Shown here: piece by piece, positions 1 through 5,184 of the stretch
Layout: the number at the start of each line of letters is the position of its first letter
Numbering within the stretch: the stretch's first letter is position 1
Origin: an uncultured Thermoanaerobacteraceae bacterium
GTDB lineage: Bacteria > Bacillota > DSM-12270 > Thermacetogeniales > Thermacetogeniaceae
Assembly: GCA_937914965.1 (NCBI GenBank)
Contig: CALGIY010000145.1
Location: 1 to 11,340, forward strand
DNA: 11,340 nucleotides
Direction of reading: 5' to 3'
Notes under the pieces: generated by a model
What the model was told of the DNA's origin: nothing
The model's database searches: none
The model's input: only the letters and a program-made list of their open reading frames with translations
Translations under genes and position numbers: made by a program

Positions 1-1
1 A

Positions 2-169
2 GTTGGAGATGATTTTAGTGGAGATCCAATTGAGGATACTTTAATGCTCATGAAAATTAGAAGAAAAATAGATAATAGAATTGAGCCTCGACCATATAAA
101 ACAAGTGATTTTAATTCATCTAACCCATTTGTAAGAGAAATAATAAATAGTGGAAGAGAAATAAAATAG
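2..169 (+). CDS. MNT-type nucleotidyltransferase domain protein, C-terminal end (partial)
   Basis: An open frame enters from the left edge and ends at TAG 167-169, giving 55 codons. The visible protein includes DDFSGDPIEDTLMLMKIRRK, then IDNRIEPRPY, and near its end NPFVREIINSGREI. This charged pattern (D-x-ED, L-x-K-x-RRK-hydrophobic-D-x-RIEP-x-P, then NPFVREI) is what I know from the C-terminal part of small MntA-like nucleotidyltransferases of about 100-140 residues, often the antitoxin of HEPN/MNT pairs. The catalytic GS-x10-D-x-D part lies outside the window, so activity cannot be judged. The gene is AT-rich, unlike the 45-55% GC DNA to its right, and no HEPN partner follows. It abuts the broken ABC ATPase. 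The family call is from memory of the motif pattern. Confidence 0.65.
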   Translation, partial: VGDDFSGDPIEDTLMLMKIRRKIDNRIEPRPYKTSDFNSSNPFVREIINSGREIK

Positions 170-620
170 AAATAAAACTCGACAGTTGCGACGCATTCTT
201 CTTTAGTGCCCACCCAAGGTCAACCTGGTCCAGCACCATCCGAATCCTCGACCGACGCTCCTGCCGACTAGGCCTGGCGTTCGCATACTCAAGCGGAATC
301 ATAACATTTCGCTCGACGGTTTCGTTCTCAATTATCGCAAAGTCCTGATGCACATACCCAAAGAACTTATTGCGCAGCTGGGCACGTCGACGCTCATCTT
401 CTCCCACTTCTGCCCCCTGGATGAGCACGCTGCCCTTAGTCGGCCGGATAATCAAACCCAACACAATAAAGACCGTCGATTTTCCGCTCCCTGACGGCCC
501 CATAAGGGCAACTGCCTCACCCGCGGCAATACTCAGGGAAACGTTGCGCACGGCAATGACCTGAGTGCGGCCACTCCCGTAAACCTTTGATATGTTGCAA
601 ACTGTAAGGACTGCTTCCAT
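120..620 (-). pseudogene. Truncated ABC transporter ATPase (LolD/MacB-like), broken before the signature motif
   Basis: The ATP-binding subunit of a MacB/LolD-type exporter, present only as its N-terminal two thirds. ATG at 620 is preferred over GTG at 626: AGGTGA lies just upstream of the ATG, whereas the GTG overlaps that site. Seen in order: VCNISKVYGSGRTQVIAVRN, Walker A GPSGSGKST, and a Q-loop region GYVHQDFAIIENETVERNV. The frame then runs to QLS, where LSGGQ/E is expected, and switches at about position 180 to an unrelated hydrophobic tail (SFISILFLFHYLLFLLQ). The signature motif, Walker B (D-E) and H-loop are absent. The frame is about 166 residues against the usual 220-235. The aberrant tail is antisense to the AT-rich nucleotidyltransferase end, so the break looks like a deletion or insertion junction. 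It cannot be a functional ATPase. Confidence 0.8.
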
Positions 621-813
621 GTTCACCTACATAGAAGAGAAAAAAGAAGCTGCAATCCCAAAGGGAACTGACACAGCAACAACCGCATCTAAGTTCCCAC
701 GATGGATCATTTGGGCCGCCGGAGGCCCCCTTCTTCTTGCTCTGATCTGCTATCTTGTAATCAGTTGGTTCAAACAAAAAAAGGAGCGGGAAGATGACGA
801 AATGAGATTATGA
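619..813 (+). CDS. Possible small single-pass membrane protein (hypothetical)
   Basis: A 64-codon frame starts at ATG 619, with AAGGA eight bases upstream, and ends at TGA 811-813. It reads as a polar N-terminal half rich in Glu, Lys and Thr, then one clear membrane segment (FPRWIIWAAGGPLLLALICY and a few residues more), then a strongly charged tail (WFKQKKEREDDE). This is the layout of a C-terminally anchored protein with a cytoplasmic basic tail. I recognise no family. Its ATG shares a CATG with the start codon of the divergent ABC relic, so one of the two starts may be wrong, or this may be the surviving end of a longer gene. The GC content resembles the ABC relic, suggesting both belong to one inserted block. 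Confidence 0.33.
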   Translation: MFTYIEEKKEAAIPKGTDTATTASKFPRWIIWAAGGPLLLALICYLVISWFKQKKEREDDEMRL

Positions 814-1012
814 GTGTGAACCTGGACTCCCCTCTCCTCCACCATATATATAATAGTAAAGTAGACTCTAATGATGGATCCTATTTTTTATAATGACATA
901 ATGCTTCTGGTAAAAGATCCTTTGACCCATAACCATATCATCCCACAACGATCGATTGCTTGTATGACGCTAATACTACCTAAAAAGATGATAGTTTTTA
1001 TTAACGGATTAG
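814..1012. other. Non-coding stretch, nothing recognised
   Basis: AT-rich DNA with stops in all frames. There is a TATAAT-like stretch at 849-854, but no -35 element at a suitable distance. I see no RNA gene, transposon end or conserved protein fragment. Confidence 0.5.
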
Positions 1013-1021
1013 TGGTATAAT
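1013..1021 (+). promoter_or_regulatory. Extended -10 promoter element
   Basis: TGGTATAAT is a perfect TGn plus TATAAT extended -10. The -35 region (about 993-998) is only T-rich and does not match TTGACA, which is tolerated with an extended -10. Transcription would begin near 1027-1029, at the edge of the palindrome at 1031-1054. Confidence 0.5.
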
Positions 1022-1030
1022 AGAGAAAAT

Positions 1031-1054
1031 CTTGATTTTAAGCCTAAAATCAAG
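1031..1054. repeat. Perfect 10-bp inverted repeat, operator or 5' hairpin
   Basis: CTTGATTTTA, then AGCC, then TAAAATCAAG: two perfect 10-bp arms with a 4-base loop. It starts ten bases after the TATAAT, where a repressor operator would sit. In RNA it would be a 5' hairpin followed by TAATCTTTTT, so a weak intrinsic terminator is an alternative reading. Confidence 0.6.
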
Positions 1055-1182
1055 TAATCTTTTTGCCAACTAGAGACTTGTCAACTAAAGATAAATAAAG
1101 AACCAATGAATGGTTTTAACTTCTAATCCGGAACACCGAAAAAGCACTGAATTACAGGGCTTTTCAAGTGCTGATCTTTCGC

Positions 1183-1209
1183 CGCTCGGTTATTCGCCGG
1201 GCGTTTTTT
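1183..1209 (+). terminator. Rho-independent terminator
   Basis: CGCTCGG (1183-1189), loop TTATTCG, CCGGGCG (1197-1203), then six T at 1204-1209. The seven-pair, GC-rich stem includes one T-G pair. This is a strong intrinsic terminator for rightward transcripts. Confidence 0.7.
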
Positions 1210-1410
1210 CATTTTTATGCCGAGCAATCGAGTTGATGCTGGTGGCCGGTGAAACTCGGCAAAGGGTATATCGTCGCAACAAGCGTGCTGATTTGTTTGA
1301 ATCTAACTATATTGATATAATTAAGGAACTTGAGAAGCCCGCCGGGATGGGTTATGCTTGAACGTAGATGAAATTACCAAAACACAACCTTAAAAACTTT
1401 CCAATCAAAA
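1210..1410. other. Stretch without a recognised gene
   Basis: The only sizeable frame is the tail of the 83-codon frame 1110-1361, ending RADLFESNYIDIIKELEKPA and a few residues more. I cannot assign this to a family, although its composition is protein-like and it could be another gene fragment. GCCGAG (1219-1224) and CTCGGC (1255-1260) can form a long stem-loop. No ribosome binding site is convincing here. Confidence 0.4.
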
Positions 1411-1431
1411 CCATGCAATATATTGGCATGG
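1411..1431. repeat. Inverted repeat over the -35 of the XRE-relic promoter
   Basis: CCATGC, nine bases, GCATGG. The centre contains CAATATATTG, itself a 10-bp palindrome offset by one base. It overlaps the -35 element at 1423-1428, as an operator would. Whether it binds a regulator is inference. Confidence 0.4.
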
Positions 1432-1451
1432 ACTTTTGTGGATGCCATATT
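1423..1451 (+). promoter_or_regulatory. Sigma-A-type promoter of the XRE-regulator relic
   Basis: TTGGCA (1423-1428, five of six matches to TTGACA), exactly 17 bases, then CATATT (1446-1451, four of six matches to TATAAT). It lies about 40 bases upstream of the relic's ATG at 1494 and about 190 bases upstream of hppA. No terminator separates it from hppA, so it may now drive hppA. Confidence 0.5.
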
Positions 1452-1469
1452 TACGCAAGGTGGCGTAAA
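1450..1469. promoter_or_regulatory. Operator-like palindrome at the -10 and transcription start
   Basis: TTTACGC, six bases, GCGTAAA: perfect 7-bp arms overlapping the end of the -10. A further half-site, GCGTAAGG, follows at about 1472. This is a usual place and shape for the autoregulatory operator of a small XRE-family repressor, whose relic begins at 1494. The binding role is inferred. Confidence 0.5.
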
Positions 1470-1493
1470 AAGCGTAAGGAAGGAGGTGTACTC

Positions 1494-1573
1494 ATGAAAG
1501 AGCAAAATATGAGATTTGGGGATTTCATTTTGAAGATATGTCGGAGCGATTGGGAATATCCTTGAGCCTGCTC
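1494..1573 (+). pseudogene. XRE-family regulator relic, internally deleted and truncated
   Basis: AAGGAGGTG sits seven bases before ATG 1494, an excellent translation start. The first frame gives MKEQNMRFGDFILK and then runs into unrelated residues and a TGA at 1563-1565. From about 1529 a second frame gives EDMSERLGISLSLL. Together they match the opening of a family of XRE-type helix-turn-helix repressors I know as MRFGDFI-LKKR, then about a dozen residues, then L-KDVSERLGISLSLLSDIE. The linking dozen residues are missing, the frame is shifted, and the match stops at about 1573, before the rest of the HTH. A fragment this short cannot fold as a repressor. Its promoter, operator and ribosome binding site remain intact. 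The family call rests on pattern memory, but the two-frame match is specific. Confidence 0.6.
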
Positions 1574-1641
1574 GTGCAGGTTGCATTTGACTTTTTCAAA
1601 CTAATGATTTTTACACTAATGAATAGGAGTTGTTTAACACA

Positions 1642-3624
1642 ATGGATAACCTACGAAGCTTAGTTCCATATGTTCCGGCACTTGGAGCAATTTCGTTGCT
1701 TTTTGCGGTTTACCTGGCAGGTAAAGTAAGCAAAGCAGACCCCGGAACTAAGACAATGATGAAGATTTCTGGTTACATTTCTGATGGAGCGATGACCTTT
1801 CTAAGAAAGCAATATAATGCAATTGCTGTTTTTGTAGTGGTTGTCTTTCTGGTACTTATATTCCTGCTTCCTGCAAATGCTTGGCAAACCGCCATTTGTT
1901 TTCTGGTCGGGGCACTTTGTTCCGCGGCAGCAGGATTTTTCGGCATGAAGGTGGCTACTAAAGCTAACGTTAGAACGACACAGGCTGCCCGCACTTCACA
2001 GAATGCTGCCCTGGGAATTGCCTTTTCCGGTGGAGCCGTTATGGGTATGTCTGTTACGGGTCTGGGCCTCTTGGGACTAGGTATTCTTTACATCATCTTT
2101 AAAGATCCTACCATTGTAAATGGCTTTGCCATGGGTGGTTCCTCTATTGCTCTGTTTGGCCGTGTAGGCGGTGGTATCTATACCAAAGCTGCTGACGTAG
2201 GGGCTGACCTGGTTGGTAAAGTAGAAGCTGGACTCCCAGAAGATGATCCAAGAAACCCTGCTACCATTGCTGATAACGTAGGCGACAATGTTGGCGACGT
2301 GGCTGGCATGGGTTCCGACCTCTTTGAATCTTATGTAGGTTCTATTGTTAGTGCCATGACACTGGGTGTGTTGGCATTAGGATTTAACGGTATTCTGCTG
2401 CCGTTGATCATTGCTGCTGCTGGTATCATTGCTTCCATTATCGGTACATTCTTCGTTAAGACAGATGATAATTCGAATCCGCTCAAGGCACTGAACATGG
2501 GAACAACTGTTGCATCTGTCATCCTTTTGGTTGCAGCCTACTCCGCTGTACGCGTGATTACACCTGATCAACTCGGCCTATTCTGGGCTATTTTAGGTGG
2601 TATGGTAGCTGGAACGCTAATCGGTTTTGTAACCCAATACTATACTTCTGCAGATTACAAACCCACACAGGGCATTGCAAAAGCAGCAACAACTGGTCCA
2701 GCAACGGTAATTATTGAAGGACTGGGTGTCGGCATGTTCTCTACATTTATTCCAATTGTTTTAATTTGCGCTGCAATTATTCTGGCTTTCGTTACAGGTG
2801 GCTTATATGGAATCGCTCTGGCGGCTGTTGGCATGCTGGCGACAACCGGTATGGTAGTTGCAGTTGATGCTTATGGACCGATTGCTGATAATGCTGGCGG
2901 AATTGCTGAGATGACTCCTGAATTACCTGAATCCGTTCGCGAAACCACTGATAAACTTGATGCAGTTGGCAATACCACTGCTGCCATCGGTAAAGGCTTT
3001 GCCATTGGATCTGCTGCCTTGACTGCATTGGCTCTGATGGCTGCATATGCACAAGTAGCCGGGATACAAGCCATTGACCTCTTAAATCCGATGGTTATTG
3101 TTGGTCTGTTAATTGGTGGTATGCTGCCCTTCTTCTTCTGCGCTATGACCATGGGTGCTGTTGGTAGAGCTGCTGGCGAAATGGTAGAAGAAGTAAGAAG
3201 ACAATTCCGAGAAATCAAAGGTTTGCTGGATGGCACAGCCACTGCTGACTATGTAAGATGTGTTGAAATTAGTACGAATGCGGCCATTAAAGAAATGATT
3301 GCCCCTGGTTTATTGGCAATCATCGCACCAGTTCTGGTTGGATTTGGCCTGGGTGCCGCAGCACTGGGTGGTATGCTGGCTGGTTCCATCGTATCTGGTG
3401 TCTGTTTGGCTATTATGGTGGCAAACTCCGGCGGTGCCTGGGACAATGCTAAAAAATATATCGAAGACGGTAACTATGGTGGTAAAGGCTCTTCCGCACA
3501 TGCAGCAGCCATCGAAGGTGACACCGTTGGTGACCCATGTAAAGATACTGCCGGACCTTCCTTGAACATTCTTATAAAACTGATGTCCATCGTATCCCTG
3601 GTATTTATTGCACCATTCTTCTAA
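1642..3624 (+). CDS. hppA: K+-dependent membrane pyrophosphatase, probably Na+-translocating
   Basis: Splits pyrophosphate at the cytoplasmic face and pumps Na+ and/or H+ out across the membrane. ATG 1642 is chosen: AGGAG (1625-1629) is 12 bases upstream, whereas an in-frame TTG at 1630 directly abuts that site. The product is 660 residues, normal for bacterial enzymes, with about 16 membrane segments. Conserved loops seen (numbered from this ATG): [11 protein letters not shown] (185-195), [20 protein letters not shown] (about 201-220), [10 protein letters not shown] (222-231), [19 protein letters not shown] (443-452), and near the end [17 protein letters not shown]. Ala rather than Lys in GNTTAA marks K+-dependent enzymes. 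Glu at 229, in DLFESY, is the position used in Na+-type pumps; plant-type H+ pumps have it one helical turn later. A weak own promoter (TTGACT 1587-1592, poor -10 near 1612) and the upstream XRE-relic promoter are both possible. Single gene, closed by a strong terminator. Confidence 0.95.
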   Translation: MDNLRSLVPYVPALGAISLLFAVYLAGKVSKADPGTKTMMKISGYISDGAMTFLRKQYNAIAVFVVVVFLVLIFLLPANAWQTAICFLVGALCSAAAGFFGMKVATKANVRTTQAARTSQNAALGIAFSGGAVMGMSVTGLGLLGLGILYIIFKDPTIVNGFAMGGSSIALFGRVGGGIYTKAADVGADLVGKVEAGLPEDDPRNPATIADNVGDNVGDVAGMGSDLFESYVGSIVSAMTLGVLALGFNGILLPLIIAAAGIIASIIGTFFVKTDDNSNPLKALNMGTTVASVILLVAAYSAVRVITPDQLGLFWAILGGMVAGTLIGFVTQYYTSADYKPTQGIAKAATTGPATVIIEGLGVGMFSTFIPIVLICAAIILAFVTGGLYGIALAAVGMLATTGMVVAVDAYGPIADNAGGIAEMTPELPESVRETTDKLDAVGNTTAAIGKGFAIGSAALTALALMAAYAQVAGIQAIDLLNPMVIVGLLIGGMLPFFFCAMTMGAVGRAAGEMVEEVRRQFREIKGLLDGTATADYVRCVEISTNAAIKEMIAPGLLAIIAPVLVGFGLGAAALGGMLAGSIVSGVCLAIMVANSGGAWDNAKKYIEDGNYGGKGSSAHAAAIEGDTVGDPCKDTAGPSLNILIKLMSIVSLVFIAPFF

Positions 3625-3640
3625 AATAGCATAAATAATC

Positions 3641-3684
3641 AGTAAAAAAGAGGCTGCCCCAAAAGGGATGGCCTCTTTTTTACT
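3641..3684. terminator. Bidirectional intrinsic terminator between hppA and the MFS gene
   Basis: AGTAAAAAAGAGGC (3641-3654) and GCCTCTTTTTTACT (3671-3684) are perfect 14-bp inverted arms. The inner CCCC-AAAA-GGG can extend the hairpin. A-rich on the left arm and T-rich on the right, it works in both directions for these two convergent genes. Confidence 0.9.
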
Positions 3685-3726
3685 GAAAAAGAACAAAACT
3701 ACAATACAGTTGAAACTACCCTGCAC

Positions 3727-4890
3727 TCAACAGCTCACTTTGCTGGAATGTAGGTAATCATAAGACTTAAAAAATATCACTGACAGGAGCGCTATGATGA
3801 CCGCTGCAATATAAGCATAACTCCAGTTAATGTCCAGCAAAAACCCTCCAAAAGCAGGGCCAACAACCCTTCCCAAACTGTCAAACCCCTGCATAGCTCC
3901 CAGTGATCTTCCCTGATTGACAGTACCTTTTGATACAGCAGAGGAAGTTGCGGGACGAATGAGCCCCATTCCGCAGCAGAACACAGCCAGGAAAAGAATA
4001 GCAGTGTAGATATTGAAAGAATACAGCAGGAGCGCCAAGCCTACAGCCATAGCTGACAACCCGATAATAATAGTTTTCTTTTCCCCGAGGCGGTTGATCA
4101 TCTTACCTACTAGCAAACCCTGCAAAATAACCATTACAATACCGGCAACCATAAAAGCCCATCCTGCTTCCTTGGCCCCCATACCTATTTTATTCTGCAT
4201 GAAAAGAGCGTAAGTCGCCTCATTCATTGAATGGGCAACACTGGCCAAAAAGAGCATGATAAAAAATTGAACCAGCGGAGTCCGCAGTTCGCTCAGCAGA
4301 GAACCAAGACCGCTTTCACCAGTGGCTTCATCTTGCTGCTGCAGCTGCATCCTTTTCTCAGGTGTCAGCGATTCTTTCAGCAATAGAAAAATGGTAAGCA
4401 CATTGGCAATCGCCAACCCAGCCGCAAAAAAGAAGGGGAAAGTGAAAGAAATCCCCGACAATATACCACCCAAAGCCGGTCCCATCACCATGCCCAACCC
4501 CATGGAGGCACCCATCAAACCCATACCGGAGCCGCGCTTCTCTTCTGTTGTGACATCCCCAATATAGGCCATAGCTGTCGGCATCACTGCTGCCGAAAGG
4601 ATTCCACCGGCGATCCGGGCTACAAAAAGAAGCCATATGGCTTGGGCCAAGCCGTAAAGGATAAAGCTGACGGCATAACCAGAGATACCTAGTATCAGCA
4701 GCGGTTTTCTTCCCACCCGATCCGAGTATCTTCCCCAGATAGGAGCAAAAATAAACTGGCAGAGTGCATAGACAGTAAGCAATAGCCCCAGTTGGAAGGC
4801 GCTGGCACCCATGCTTTTCACATAGTAAGGAAATACAGGGATGATAATTCCGTTACCCAGCATCATCAAAAAAAGCGCAAAAAATACCAA
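3727..4890 (-). CDS. MFS transporter, DHA1 drug-efflux type
   Basis: A proton-driven antiporter of the major facilitator superfamily in the cytoplasmic membrane, probably exporting a drug-like compound; the substrate cannot be told. From TTG 4890 it is 387 residues with about 12 membrane segments. Seen: the motif A loop GRYSDRVGRKPLL (53-65) between segments 2 and 3, an ARIAGGILSA segment (91-100) ending in a conserved loop, and a motif C-like GLGMVMGPALGG (131-142) typical of antiporters. A charged central loop (about 171-195) separates the halves. The start is uncertain. TTG 4890 has no ribosome binding site, whereas GAGGT at about 4923-4929 is correctly spaced for an in-frame ACG at 4912-4914, which would add eight residues (T/M-EDKKSFA). 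Monocistronic and convergent with hppA. Best matches in memory are Bmr/NorA/TetA-like multidrug transporters. Confidence 0.88.
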   Translation of the reverse strand: MVFFALFLMMLGNGIIIPVFPYYVKSMGASAFQLGLLLTVYALCQFIFAPIWGRYSDRVGRKPLLILGISGYAVSFILYGLAQAIWLLFVARIAGGILSAAVMPTAMAYIGDVTTEEKRGSGMGLMGASMGLGMVMGPALGGILSGISFTFPFFFAAGLAIANVLTIFLLLKESLTPEKRMQLQQQDEATGESGLGSLLSELRTPLVQFFIMLFLASVAHSMNEATYALFMQNKIGMGAKEAGWAFMVAGIVMVILQGLLVGKMINRLGEKKTIIIGLSAMAVGLALLLYSFNIYTAILFLAVFCCGMGLIRPATSSAVSKGTVNQGRSLGAMQGFDSLGRVVGPAFGGFLLDINWSYAYIAAVIIALLSVIFFKSYDYLHSSKVSC

Positions 4891-4922
4891 GGCAAAACTT
4901 TTTTTATCTTCCGTTGGTACAC

Positions 4923-4929
4923 ACCTCTT
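4923..4929 (-). promoter_or_regulatory. Ribosome binding site that implies an ACG start for the MFS gene
   Basis: Reading leftwards, AGAGGTG is followed after eight bases by ACG (4914-4912), then the codons for EDKKSFA and the TTG at 4890. In frame between the upstream TAA and 4890 there is no ATG, GTG or TTG. Either ACG is the start, or it is a mutated or misread ATG. Confidence 0.5.
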
Positions 4930-5038
4930 TTTATTGTTTTTTTATACTGGACAGGCATTGATATAAAGTGTGTCATTAATGGCAGCAGCCAAAATATTTC
5001 TATTGAATACTTTAGTAGAACAACTTGCCTGGAAATTT

Positions 5039-5060
5039 AATAGTTTACACAGTAACTATT
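5039..5060. promoter_or_regulatory. Inverted repeat, possible operator upstream of the MFS gene
   Basis: AATAGTT (5039-5045), eight bases, AACTATT (5054-5060): perfect 7-bp arms. It lies about 110-150 bases upstream of the MFS start and beyond the terminator of the stn operon. Palindromes of this size are usual MarR or TetR sites near efflux genes, but no regulator gene is nearby and I find no confident promoter for the MFS gene. The rest of 4930-5085 holds nothing else recognisable. Confidence 0.35.
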
Positions 5061-5085
5061 CTCTACCAATTTGCATTTTCCTGTA

Positions 5086-5126
5086 TAAAAAGAAAACCCG
5101 GCCCTGAGAATCATCAGAACCGGGGT
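5086..5126 (-). terminator. Intrinsic terminator of the stn operon
   Basis: On the minus strand ACCC-C-GGTTCTGA pairs with TCAGGGCC-GGGT (12 pairs, one bulged C, two T-G pairs) around a TGATTC loop. TTTTCTTTTT follows. It begins about 58 bases after the stnA stop. Confidence 0.9.
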
Positions 5127-5184
5127 CCCGTTATATCTCCTTTTCAGATGGACAGCAGAACTGTCCCCGCGTCCAACCTATCCA

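Larger units (their letters stand above)
1028..1209 (+). ncRNA. Candidate structured small RNA or leader ending in an intrinsic terminator
   Basis: Between the extended -10 at 1013-1021 and the terminator at 1183-1209 lie about 180 bases with several hairpins. These are the 10-bp palindrome (1031-1054), AACCA/TGGTT (1101-1116), and two mutually exclusive pairings: 1138-1145 (GAAAAAGC) with 1159-1165 (GCTTTTC), or 1143-1148 (AGCACT) with 1167-1172 (AGTGCT). Competing helices ahead of a terminator are the layout of an attenuator or riboswitch. I do not recognise a known class, and no gene follows directly that it would control. An 83-codon frame (1110-1361) overlaps it but reads through the terminator hairpin and has no recognisable domain. 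This is inference from layout only. Confidence 0.28.

Noticed and set aside
1110..1361. 83-codon frame on the + strand
   Set aside because: It reads through a strong terminator hairpin at 1183-1209, has no clear ribosome binding site and no recognised domain. Its last 35 codons could be a gene fragment, but I cannot support it.
814..1640. Insertion sequence, CRISPR array or tRNA in the gene-poor stretch
   Set aside because: No transposase frame, paired terminal repeats, regularly spaced repeats or tRNA cloverleaf with a T-loop motif was found. An 8-bp direct repeat (ACTAATGA at 1600-1607 and 1615-1622) is too short and close to mean insertion.
1630..1641. TTG at 1630 as the hppA start
   Set aside because: It directly abuts the AGGAG ribosome binding site with no spacer. 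ATG 1642 has usable spacing and gives the normal N terminus.
3310..3726. 138-codon frame on the - strand overlapping the end of hppA
   Set aside because: Antisense to conserved hppA loops and runs through the bidirectional terminator.
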